DNA of 64,000 nt. It comes from Calocera cornea HHB12733 (taxonomy: Eukaryota; Basidiomycota; Dacrymycetes; Dacrymycetales; Dacrymycetaceae). The position numbers were made by a program, and so were the translations under genes. Below the pieces are notes generated by a model. The model made no database searches. It saw only the letters and a program-made list of their open reading frames with translations, and was not told the origin of the DNA. The stretch lies in assembly GCA_001632435.1 (NCBI GenBank), contig KV423998.1, positions 5,859 through 69,858 on the forward strand, written 5' to 3'. How positions within the stretch are numbered: position 1 is the first letter of the stretch; the number at the start of each line of letters is the position of its first letter. Below are positions 33,955-44,374 of the stretch, piece by piece.

Positions 33955-35672
33955 CTATTGCGGCTTCCCTGCCTTAAAGTCTTCCATCACCTTGTCCGCA
34001 AACTCCTTGTCCAGTAGCACCCTCAAACCAGTAAGCGCGATCCCCTTCGCCGCGTACAACGTCGCTGTATGGGCCTCGGGGGTCGCAGCGGCATCCGCGA
34101 ACGAACGGGTGTGGTTTCCTCCATTCTCTACAGTCGGGATTGCGTATGCGGGATGCAAGCCCGGGACGGCATAGCTGATGTTGCCAAAGTCTGTTGAACC
34201 GCCGAGTGAGCCTGCTGGCCCTGTGGCAATAGGTCGGCCGAAGCGGCCCTCCCACGTCCGGCGGTACTCCGAGCTCAGCGCGCCGTTTTGGAAGAGGTCG
34301 TACATAGCCAGTGATGCGGTGTAGGTCAGCTTGGTGTTGGTCGCATGTGCGCCGGCCCTGCAGTATACGTTAACATGGATCTCGATCGGATTGCGGGATA
34401 TCCTCACTCGAAGCACGCTTTCACTCTTGGCTCCAGAGCACCAACCTCGTTATGCGTAGGAGCGCGAATCCCATAGCTCAACTTTGCATAATCAGGAATG
34501 ACTGCTTCTCGTCAGTAGTTCTCAGCTTCCGGGGCGCGATTCAGCTCACTGTTAGCAGCCCAATCCCTTCCGCTGACGATCCCATGTATCCTGTGCGTCG
34601 GTTTCACCTGTTGACGCAGAGCTGACAGAGCGGTATACGATACGAACGCCGCATCAAGCGCGTTCCTTCCCTCCCACGGAGCGGCAGACGCGTGCGCCGT
34701 ATGGCCCGCGAACTCGGCTTCGATGCGCTGAACGGCCAGTGAGGAGCCGAGGCCTGTGGAATGGGCGGGACCGGGGACGGGATGGATCCTGCACCGCGCA
34801 TCAGCATGCCGTTGCACAGAATGTGAAAAGCAGACGCACATCAAGCAAGCGGCAAAGTCCTTGTACGCGCCCTTGTTGAGGAGCAGGATCTTGCCCCCAC
34901 CGCCTTCCTCCGCCGGAGTGCCGATCAGCGACACGGTCCCCGAGAGGTTATGCTTCTTCAGTGCGGTAGCCACTCCGATGGCGGCAGCCACGCCTCTGCA
35001 GCCTGCTCAGTCACCCTTGACTGCGTGCCAATCAACGTAAGACGCACCCGATAGCGATCAGGTTGTGCCCGCAGGCATGGCCAATCCCAGGCAGCGCATC
35101 CATCTCAGAGTTGAACCCCAGTATCCGTCCACCAGAGCCGACCTGGAGCGTCGCGAGCCAGGCGGTATCGTAGCCCAGGTAGTGCCGGGTGACGGTGAAC
35201 GCGTGGGATTCCATGAATGAGGTGAGGGCGTCGTGTGCATATCTGCCGGGAGGTCAGCAGCCTGCGCTAACCAGCGCGCGATGCGACTACGCACTTCTCC
35301 TGGAAAGCGAGTTCAGGATGATCTGTCGTTTCATCAGCGCGATGCGCCTCTTGCGAAGAGAAGTATAAGCCCACCGTGGATCTTGAGGCTCAGCTCCCTC
35401 AGCTCCCCGTCGAGCGCCTCGATCGTCTCCTCAACCGTCTTGGTAGCAGCCTCGTCGAACGCGTACCCTCCGCAAGAGTACTCGGGCAGTGCCGCATCGT
35501 CCTTCTCCACCCGAGCGTGCTCGTGGGAGGCGAGGAGGGAGAAGTCGCAGCATCCTGTGTCGGTGTGCGAGTGAGGGTGGGAGGTGGACAGCGCGACCGG
35601 CGCGGCCGGCCGCCGACGGCGCAGGCGCAGGAAGGCGAAGGCGAAGCACCCGGGCACGCTATCCTCCGGCAT
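33955..35672 (-). CDS. M20 metallohydrolase A, PM20D2-like (470 aa)
   Basis: Seven exons on the minus strand: 35375-35672, 35295-35322, 35048-35242, 34840-34995, 34550-34788, 34408-34501 and 33955-34357, total 1413 bases in frame. M20 (peptidase M20D/amidohydrolase) enzymes use a zinc pair to cut small amide or peptide bonds; mammalian PM20D2 removes Lys/Arg-containing dipeptides. Motifs: FNSEMDALPGIGHACGHN (catalytic Asp and metal ligand), GTPAEEGGGGK (catalytic Glu pair), MIHPVPG, GHTAHASAAPWEGRNALDA (dimerisation domain) and ENGGNHTRSF. The N-terminal 80 residues are variable and Arg/Pro-rich without a clear signal. Copies B and C share its exon pattern. Substrate is unknown. Confidence 0.9.
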
Positions 35673-36083
35673 GGTCGTCTAGACAGTGTGGTCGTCCCGC
35701 GGCGGAAGATCGCCTTGCTGGTGCCTGGTGGTCGTCGGGATGGGACGCTGCTAGTCAATGGCTGGCCCATCGTGTCGCCGAGTCGGGTCGGGTCGGACAA
35801 CCCGCCGGACGTCGCACGAGGGCGGGAACTGAGGTGCGACTGTCTTCCTCGCGCGGAAAAGGACACTCAGCTGCTGGAGAACAGGCACATTCCATGATCT
35901 GCATGTATGCGGGGGACAGTAGAAGGTGGACGGCGTGTCGCCTCAGCCGCAGACTCGCTGTCCGTTTAGCCACGCCCTTGCTCGCGCCGGGGCGCTTGAG
36001 CCCTCACGAGCGTCTAGTATCAGGTATCTCTTCAACCCCAAGCGAAGCAGCATCCAATGTTCATCCTCTCCAACCGCGCTACT
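35673..36083. other. Spacer between M20 copies B and A
   Basis: A 411-base gap between the stop of copy B and the start of copy A, both on the minus strand. It should contain the promoter of copy A. No TATA box or repeat was recognised. Confidence 0.45.
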
Positions 36084-37798
36084 CTACTGCGGCTTGCCCG
36101 CCTTGAAATCGCGCATGACCTGGTCCGCAAAGTCCTTATCGAGGAGCACCCTCAGGCCGGCGAGGGCGATGCCCTTGGCCGCGAGGAGGGTCGCCTCGTG
36201 CGCCTCGGCCGTCGCTGCCGCGGCGGTGAACTGCCGCGTGTGGTTCCCCCCGTTCTCGACGGTCGGGATGGCGTAGCCGGGGTGCAAGGCTGGGAGGGCG
36301 TACGAGACGTTGCCAAAGTCCGTGCTGGCGCGGACCTCGGCCACGGGGCCGACGCCGACGCGCATGCCGTAGCGCGCCTGGACGACGCGGGCGTACTCGC
36401 CGCCCAGCGCGCTGTTCTGGAACAGGTCGTACATGAACGTCGACGTGCCGTACGTCAGCGTCGTGTTCGTCGCGTGCGCGGCGGCCCTGTGCGACACACA
36501 TGCACGTCAGCGTCTGGTATGGGGGGGGGGGCGGGATGGGATGGGACGGGCGACGCACTCGAAGCACGCGCGCATCCGCGGCTCGAGCGCCATCACCTCG
36601 TTGTAGCTCGGCGCGCGGATCATGTACGTCATCTTCGCGTAGTCCGGGATGACTGGCGTGGCCATCAGCCCTCCTTCCCTCCCCTGGCGGTGGAGGGCAA
36701 AGGCAAGCACGTACTGTTCGCCGCCCAGTCGCGGCCCTCAACGACGCCATGTATCCGGTGGGTCGGCTTGACCTGCTGGCGGAGCGCGGAGACGGCCGCG
36801 TAGCTCACGAAGGCGGCGTCGAGCGCGTTGCGGCCCTCCCAGGGGGCGGCGCTGGCGTGCGCGGTGTGGCCGGCAAACTCGGCGTCGAGCCGCTCGATGG
36901 CGAGCGTGCTGGCCAGCCCCGTGGTGAGCTTCTCTCCCCGAGTGGGGTGGATCCTGTGCGCAGGATGGATGAGCATACGGGACTGCACTCCCCCCCCTCT
37001 GTGGCTGCCCGGCGACAGAGCGAGAAACGGTGAAAGACGGACATCAAGCAGGCGGCAAAGCCGTCGTACGCCCCGCGCTCGAGCAGGATCGCCTTGCCCG
37101 CGCCGCCCTCCTCCGCGGGCGTGCCGATGAGCGAGACGGTGCCCGGCAGGCTGTGTTTCTTCAGCGCGGCGGCGACGCCAATGGCGGCTGCGACGCCGCT
37201 GCGCCGAGCCCCCCCGTGAGCACAGCACGACTGGTTGGCGGGAGGTCGGGACGCACCCGATCGCGATGAGGTTGTGCCCGCAGGCGTGGCCGATGCCCGG
37301 CAGTGCGTCCATCTCCGAGTTGAAGCCCAGGGTGCGGCCGCCGTTGCCGACGGTGAGCGTGGCGAGCCAGGCGGTGTCGAGGCCCTTGTAGTGCCTGGTG
37401 ACTGCGAAGCCGTGGGCCTCGAGGAAGGCGGTGAGCTGGTCGTGGGCGTAGTGCTCCTGGAACATGAGCTCCGGGTGGGCGTGGATGCTGAGGCTGAGCG
37501 CGCGCAGCTCCTCGCGCACGGCGTCCACGGCCTCCTCCACAGTGCTGCTCGCCGCGTCGTCGAACGCGTACCCGGCGGAGGGGGACGAGTATCGCGGGGG
37601 CGCGTCCCACGCCTCGGCCGGGACGGGCGGGATGAGGAAGTCGCACAGGCCGTCGCAGGGGATCGTCTCCTTGTGCTCGCCGGAGCCGTGGGCGTGGGAG
37701 GAGCAATCGAGGATGTCGGAGGCTGCGGGGAGCGGCGTTGCAGCCGGGGCAGGCGCGTTGCGGGTGAGGAAGGGGAAGCAGCCGGTGACGCCACGCAT
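36084..37798 (-). CDS. M20 metallohydrolase B, PM20D2-like, two introns absent (477 aa)
   Basis: Five exons on the minus strand: 37257-37798, 37043-37198, 36715-36953, 36559-36652 and 36084-36486, total 1434 bases in frame. Exons 2-5 have exactly the lengths found in copies A and C (156, 239, 94, 403), but the first exon is continuous where A and C have two introns, before and after HPELxFQE. The catalytic motifs are intact: FNSEMDALPGIGHACGHN, GTPAEEGGAGK, MIHPTRG and ENGGNHTRQF. MIHPTRG differs from the MIHPxPGP of the others. The N-terminus is distinct, with a Cys/His segment (SHAHGSGEHKETIPCDGLCD). The start at MRGVTG is preferred; another in-frame Met exists 49 codons upstream. Intron 2 has an unusual GTCCGT donor. 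It is divergent from LEO1. Confidence 0.9.
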
Positions 37799-38241
37799 CT
37801 TGTCCGTGGTCGCACAGGGGGGGCAGAGCAGGCTGCTGGGGGGTGCGCGGGGTGGGCTGGCCGCCTGCAGCTTATGTGCCGGGTGTGGGTGCGAAGCGGA
37901 TTCCGAACGGGACCCACCGCGTCGTCTGCTTGCCTGCCGCTTCAAGTTCCTTCAGCCCACGCTCTGATGCCTCCAAGGCGGGCAGACGCCCACCCTCTCT
38001 CACTTATCGGCCAGCGCCGCCTCTCTCTGCTCGAGCCACCGGAGCGCCGAACGCGGGTGGGCCGGGTCACGCCATCCTTGCAGGAACGCCCGGAGCCGCA
38101 CCGCACTCCGGGTGGCACTGTCCACCGGAGGGATCATGATGCTCCCGCCCGCGCGTCGAGTGCTCGCCACCCAAAGGCCACACTCTGCCTCGGGCTGCTT
38201 TCCCAACGCACAACCCAACAGCGCAAGCCAGCGAGCGAAGG
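37799..38241. promoter_or_regulatory. Divergent promoter, M20 B and LEO1
   Basis: A 443-base gap between divergent start codons. No TATA box was seen, in keeping with the housekeeping LEO1. In-frame codons upstream of 37798 could extend copy B. Confidence 0.4.
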
Positions 38242-40013
38242 ATGTCCATCTCAGACCCCCTAGCCCACCACACCCTCCGCGGCGAGTTCGAGCAGGTCAC
38301 AGACCCGGCCGCGGACGACGACGACGACGACCTGTTTGGGGACGCGGCGGAGGAGAAGGAGGCGCGGGAGCAGGGCGAGCTCGGCGGCCTGGCCGTCCCC
38401 TACCCGGACGTGGACGAGCAGGCTGGCCGTGCACTGCGCTCGCCCGACGGCGACAGCGGGGACGAGGGCGGGAGGGACCTGCTGGGGCTCAGTTCGCCCG
38501 AAGCGAGGAGGCGGAAGGCGCTCGCGTATGCTGAGGAGGAGCCGGACGCCGAGGAGCCCGACCAGAGGACGACGACGACTGCTGAGGTGTATGCGCCCCG
38601 GCTGCCCGTGCTCGAGTCGAGCGACGGCAAGGTGCGTGCCCACCCCCCTGCCTCTGTGCAAGAGCGTGGCTAACTGATATGGCGGCGTGCCGGCTGTGCA
38701 CGCAGTACTGGATCCTCAAACTGCCCAACTACGTGCAGATCGACGCCAAGCCGTTCGACCCGCGCACGTACGCCGGCCCGGAGGAGACGGAGCGGGAGGT
38801 GCAGGAGGCGCCGACGCCCGAGGCAAAGGCCCAGAAGGTCCAGGAGATGAGCCACTTCATCCAGTACCAGGTCAAGAACGCGCTGCGCTGGCGCTGGGTG
38901 CGCGGCGAGGACGGGCAGATGGTGCGTCGTCCCATTTCCCTCTCTACTTTCTACTTTCTATTTTCTACTTGTTCCTGACCCCTGCCTGCTTCGCTGTGGC
39001 AGAAGAGGGAGAGCAACGCGCGCGTGATCCAGTGGTCGGACGGCACGCGCACAATCCAAGTCGGCACCGAGTTCTGGGACCTCCCGCTCACCCCGGACCA
39101 CGGCAACGACCGGCACACCTCCTTCGCCGTCGTGCAGATGCAGGCCCCGGGCATCCTGCAGGCGACGCGGGCCCTGACGGGCCGGATGGAGATGCGGCCT
39201 ACGGGGCTCACGAGCCGCACGCACAAGGACCTCGTCCGCGCTATCGGCCAGAAGCACAGCAAGATTGCCAAATTGCTCATGACGAGCGACGGCGGCCGCG
39301 CCCCCGAGGCGCGCTACAAGGACGCGCTCAAGGAGGACAACCGCGCCGCGGCGAAGCGGCGCACTAGGGAGCGCGCCGCGGACGGGCTCACGCCCCGGAA
39401 GAGGGGCGGCCGGCCGAGCAGGGGGAGGAGGGAGGAGATGTGGAGCGAGGAGGAGGAGGAGTACCCGGATGAGGAGGAGGGTGGGGAGGAGGAGGACGGG
39501 GCCAGTGGGCGGCGCGGGCGGGGCGGCGGTGCGAAGGGCCGGGAGAGGGACGGGAGAAGGGCAGGGAGCTATGAGGAGGACGACTTTTTGGTCAAGGATG
39601 ATGAGGATGAGGATGAGGATGATGGCGTGGACGGGGATGGCCAGGAGGAGCGCGCGAGCCCGCGCCGAGCGGGCAAGAAACGCGCGCGCGCGGCCGGGGA
39701 CGACCATGCGGGTGAAGACGAGGAGATGATGGGCAAGGACGAGATGGACCTGGCCGAGGAGGCGCTCGAGGCTGCCCAGCGCCAGCGCCAGCGGAAGCGG
39801 GCCAAGTCCGGCGCGGCGAGGCGGGCGCAGGAGCACCCCGAGCCGCCGGCCGAGCAGGGCGAGGGCGAGGGCGACGTGCTGATGGGCGGCGGGGATGGGC
39901 CGGAGAGCGAGGAGGAGGAGGAGGAGGATCCGGACGAGGTCGGCGTCAGGCGCGTCGGCGCGGGCGCGCCGGGCGGCAGGAGGAGGGTCGTCGTTGAGGA
40001 GGAGGAGGAGTAG
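38242..40013 (+). CDS. LEO1: Paf1 complex subunit Leo1 (538 aa)
   Basis: Three exons: 38242-38631, 38706-38921 and 39003-40013, total 1617 bases in frame. Leo1 belongs to the Paf1 complex that travels with RNA polymerase II and supports histone modification. The acidic N-terminus (DDDDDDLFGD) leads to the conserved core: YWILKLPNYVQIDAKPFDP, NARVIQWSDGTRTIQVG, HTSFAVVQMQAPGILQ and THKDLVRAIGQKHSKIAKL. The rest is a very charged tail of Glu/Asp and Lys/Arg clusters ending in EEEEE. Length compares with yeast (464) and human (666). It sits between M20 copies B and C and is unrelated to them. Confidence 0.94.
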
Positions 40014-40367
40014 CCCTTGTCCCCCTCCCCCTTCTCTCCTCACGCGATGCTGCCGCCTGCGGCTGGCTAGCTCCTAGCGGGTAGTCACCAGCCTTGAAAA
40101 TATCCCCCCTACGGAAAACTACGCATGATATGCATGATCAGGCCCAACATGAATTTCCGGAGGTGTGCAGAGTGAGAAAGAAAGAGAGGGAGAGAAGCAC
40201 ATGCACGGGCGCTCCAAGCGCACCCGAGCGAATCCCGCCCGCCAGGACCCTGCACGTCGCGGACCACGGTGGCCATAAGTGGCAACTGACCTCATCGTGC
40301 AGGCTGGCGCTCCTTGCTTCCCTCCCTCTCTTTCGTTGACCTTGCTGCTCTTGTGTAATCGGCTCGC
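40014..40367. other. Intergenic region
   Basis: It contains the LEO1 3' flank and the promoter of M20 copy C. A short purine-rich run (GAAAGAAAGAGAGGGAGAG) occurs at about 40174-40193. No gene was seen. Confidence 0.45.
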
Positions 40368-42220
40368 ATGAGCAAGGCAGCGAACACCGCCAACGAGGTC
40401 GAGATGGAGGACGGCGTGCCCGGGTGCTTCTCCTTCCTCCGCCGTCGCCCCGCCGCCGCGGCCGTCCCAGCGCCTCCCCAGCCCGCCCAACACCCGCACA
40501 CCCACTACACACCACCCGACGCCCTCTGCATCGGCTCCTGCGACTTCCCCCTCCCCGCCTCCGAAGGCGGCGAGCTGGACTGGAACTGGAACTGGAGCTG
40601 GAACGGGCACCAGCCCGGGTCCCCAGGCGCTGCGCCGCCGCCCAAGTACTCACCGGGGCAGGGGCACGCGTACGCGTTCGACGAGGCTGCGACGGCGACT
40701 GTGGAGGAGACTATTGAGCGCATTAGCGCGGAGCTGAGGGTGCTCAGCTTGAAGATCCACGGTATGCATTGGTCTGCTGGAGAGAGGGGCGCGGTGCTGA
40801 TGCGATGCTGATGCGAGGGCAGATCATCCCGAGCTCGCCTTTCAGGAGAAGTACGTCCCCCCGTCCTCTCCTCCAGCTCTGCTGTGACTGACACACGTCA
40901 GGTACGCACACGATGTGCTCACGGAGTTTATGGAGTCCCACGGATTCGAGGTGACGCGGCACTATCTGGGGCTGGAGACCGCCTGGCTCGCCACTGTGAC
41001 GGTCCGCTCGGGTGGCCGGACACTGGGGTTCAACTCTGAGATGGACTCGCTGCCGGGGATCGGCCATGCCTGCGGGCACAACCTGATCGCTATCGGGTAC
41101 GTCCTCATCTTCTCTTACCAGGTCATATCTGGGATGAGGTCTGATCCATCGCCAGAGGCGTGGCGGCCGCGATTGGTGTTGCGACCGCGCTGAAGAAACA
41201 TAACCTGCCGGGGACGGTCTCGCTCATCGGCACGCCGGCGGAGGAGGGCGGTGGGGGGAAGATAATCCTGCTCGAGAAGGGGGCGTACGACGGCTTTGCC
41301 GCCTGCCTGATGTGCGTCGCCCTCCCCTATGCATGCGTTACTCCGCTGATGCGCGGGGCTTTTGCATGTATATAGGATCCACCCCGGGCCCGGGCCCGCG
41401 CGCTCAACAGGCGTCGGCTCCTCCCTCGCCATCGAGCGCATCGAGGCCGAGTTTGCGGGGCACACCGCGCACGCCAGCGCCGCCCCCTGGGAAGGGCGCA
41501 ACGCCCTCGACGCCGCGTTCGTCTCGTACAGCGCGATCTCGGCGCTCAGGCAGCAGGTCAAGCCGACGCATCGGATACACGGGGTCGTGCAGGGCAAGGA
41601 CTGGGCGGCGAATAGTACGTCTTTCTGTGATCAGGCTTGGGGAGGGGAAGGAGCTCATGCGCTCGGGCAGTCATCCCGGACTATGCGAAGATGACCTACA
41701 TCATCCGGGCACCGACCTACACGGAGGTGGAAGCGCTCGCCCCGAGGCTCAAGGCGTGCTTCGAGTGCGCTCGTCTCTCATCTCATCAGTCGATCCCTGT
41801 ACTGACTTCGCGAGCAGGGCCGGCGCGCACGCCACAGCGACCAAAGTAACCTTTGGCGCCCCAACCACGATGTACGACCTCTTCCAGAATGGCGCGCTGA
41901 TCGCCGAGTACCGCCGGGTCTGCGAGGGCCGGTACGGCATGTCCGTCTCGACCGCGCAGGAGGGCGCGATCGGCGGCAGCACAGACTTTGGCAACGTCTC
42001 GTACGCCGTGCCCGGCCTGCACCCGGCGTTCGCCATCCCCACCGTGCAGAATGGGGGGAATCACACGCGCTTGTTTGCAGATGCGGCGGGGACCAAGGAG
42101 GCCCATGAGGCGACGCTGTTTGCTGCTAAGGGCATTGCGCTCGCGGGGCTGAGGGTGCTGCTGGATAAGGAGTTCGCGGACCAGGTCATGCAGGATTTCA
42201 AGGCCGGGAAGCCGCAGTGA
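40368..42220 (+). CDS. M20 metallohydrolase C, PM20D2-like (502 aa)
   Basis: Seven exons: 40368-40761, 40823-40850, 40902-41096, 41156-41311, 41376-41614, 41671-41764 and 41818-42220, total 1509 bases in frame. After the first exon, the lengths (28, 195, 156, 239, 94, 403) equal those of copy A. Catalytic motifs are complete: FNSEMDSLPGIGHACGHN, GTPAEEGGG, MIHPGPG, GHTAHASAAPWEGRNALDA and QNGGNHTRLF. The variable N-terminus carries a curious Trp-Asn repeat (DWNWNWNWSWNGH) and a Cys/Pro/His stretch. It points away from copies A and B, with LEO1 in between. About 240 bases separate its stop from the start of the GH3 gene. Substrate is unknown. Confidence 0.9.
40576..40610 (+). repeat. Trp-Asn codon repeat in M20 C
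   Basis: TGGAAC units repeat with one TGGAGC, giving W-N-W-N-W-S-W-N. This is a small in-frame expansion found only in copy C. Confidence 0.75.
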
Positions 42221-42459
42221 GAGGCGCGTGGAGAAGCCAACCCTGTTTACGGGAGGACAGAAAATATACTTAATATATTCGATTGCGAAAATGGGAGCGA
42301 CACTGTAGAGACTGGAGAGTCGTTGAAGATGTGAGAAACTCTCACGTGACCACCCCCAGGCTGAAATGCCGAGGAAGGTGGAGGCGCCATGTTGCGCACT
42401 CCTGGTTCCGCGTGCTTCTTCTCTTGAGCTCCTCTTTCCAGCAGGAGCAAGCACCGGCC

Positions 42460-44345
42460 ATGGCTGTAGAACTCACGGAGGAGATTAAGCGTGAGATCGG
42501 GCAGGTGTGTGCTTAAGTGGCTTCGGTGGAGAGGGAGGGGAGGTTGACGGCCGACCGGCGACAGCATTTCGTCGTGGGCTTCCATGGCTTCAAGCCGAGC
42601 GAGGATATCAAGACGCTCATCAGTGACTACTATCTGGGGTCCTCCAATTCATAGCCCACACTCTTGTTTTGGCTGACGGAGCGAATAGGAACATAATTCT
42701 GATGAAACGAAATATCAAGGATGTGGAACAGGTCTGCAATCTCGTAAGGGAGCTGCAGGCGCTCGCGAAGGCGAGCCGGCAGGAGCTGCCGATGATGATT
42801 GGGATCGATCAGGAGAATGGTAAAGATTTCCCTCCAACGTCACGGCCCAGCTCATGTTGGGGCAGGGCTGGTCTCTGCATTTAGCTCCCCAAAGGCCGGA
42901 ACTCAGTTGTCAGTGATGTGTTCGTGTGAGGATGCACCGGTTTCCTGACGTGCTGCAGCCCCGGAGCCATGGCAACAGCGGCGACCGGATCCACCCAACT
43001 GGCAGAAGAGGTCGCATATGCAACCGGGCAAGAGCTCACCTACGCCGGTATCAACTGGTCATACAGCCCCGTAGCGGACATCAACTCTGATCCGCTCAAT
43101 CCGGTCATCGGGGTGCGATCGTTCAGCGACAACCCGGCTACAGTGTCCGCGTTCGCTCGCGCGGTCTCTCGCGGGTTGGCCAGCGCTGGCGTGGCTCCGT
43201 CCCCGAAGCACTTTGCGGGGCATGGAGATACCCATGTTGACTCGCATCTTGCGCTTCCCGTTATCGAAAAGGATCTGAAGGCGCTTCAAGAGGTCGAACT
43301 TGTGCCTTTCCAGGATCTCATCAAAGAGGGCGTCGCGAGCATCATGACCGGTCACATGGCGCTTCCTAAGGTTACCGGCAACGATACGCCCTGTTCGCTT
43401 TCCCGGCGATTAACGAAGGAGCTTCTTCGCGACCAGCTAAAGTATGAAGGGGTTATCGTCACCGACTGCTTGGAGATGGAGGCTGTTGCGGAGAAGTACG
43501 GCTCCGAAGATGGGGCAGTTCGATCCCTCGAGGCCGGCGCGGACATTGCCATGATATGTCATACCTTCTCACGTCACAAGGGAGCGATTGAAGCAACCTA
43601 CGAAGCCATACACACGGGCAGGCTTAGTCTCTCCGAGCTAAAGGAAAGCGGACAGCGGATAAGGGCGATGAAGAAACAATTCGCTGGCAGCTGGGAGGGT
43701 GCATTGGCCGGGGCACTGGTCGAACCTTGGACCGAAATGAAGAAGCGGCATGCCGAGCTCAGCAAGAAAGCATATGCTGCGTCGACAGCCCTCATCCGGG
43801 ACGCTGGCCGTCTCCTTCCGCTCGACAAGTCCGCACCCCTCCTTCTGTTCACCCCGCAGACGGAGAAGATCAATCTTGCTGTCGACGACAGTTCTACACC
43901 AGAAGGTGCCCTGATAGACAAGAACGGCAAGCGACGGAACACCGCCGGTCCTTCTTACCTCTCATTCGCCAAGTATCTCGAGGGCAAAACACAGACGCAG
44001 CATGTTGTCTATGGGCTCGATCAGCCTATCGACTCCCAGCTTGACAGCATCATGCCGCTGGCTCCTGGCACGTCCGTCATTTTCTGCACAAGAAATGCCG
44101 ACCGAAGTCCTTGGCAGATTGAACAACTCCGCTCTCTATTCGCCGCCCTCGGCACGGCTAGTCCGAGGATAGTGGTGCTCGCAACCTGCGCACCATACGA
44201 TCTGCTGGGTGTGATCGGGTTCGAGGACATCACGTACATGGCGACTTTCGAGTTTACAGTACCGGCATTGGAGACGGCAGCCAGAGTTCTGTTTGGCGAG
44301 TTGAAGGCGGTGGGGAAGGTTCCAGTGATGGGAGGAACGCCTTGA
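42460..44345 (+). CDS. GH3 beta-N-acetylglucosaminidase-type enzyme (559 aa)
   Basis: Five exons: 42460-42504, 42565-42638, 42689-42819, 42866-42908 and 42959-44345, total 1680 bases in frame. It belongs to the NagZ-like branch of glycoside hydrolase family 3, which uses an Asp nucleophile and often an Asp/His dyad on N-acetylglucosaminides. Visible motifs: MMIGIDQENG, SPKAGTQFPGAMA, SYSPVADINSDPLNPVIGVRSF, and the diagnostic SPKHFAGHGDTHVDSHLALP, then VIVTDCLEMEAV with the probable nucleophile Asp. About 200 extra residues follow the barrel, as in fungal homologues. No signal peptide, so it is probably cytosolic. Intron 2 uses an unusual GTCCTC donor. It ends 29 bases from the convergent reductase stop. 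Confidence 0.9.
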
Positions 44346-44374
44346 TGTCCATATTGTATACCAATAAGAGAATG

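Noticed and set aside
38958..40043. 361-codon Leu-rich frame antisense to LEO1
   Set aside because: Produced by Glu/Asp codons read backwards as Leu/Pro/His; not a membrane protein gene.
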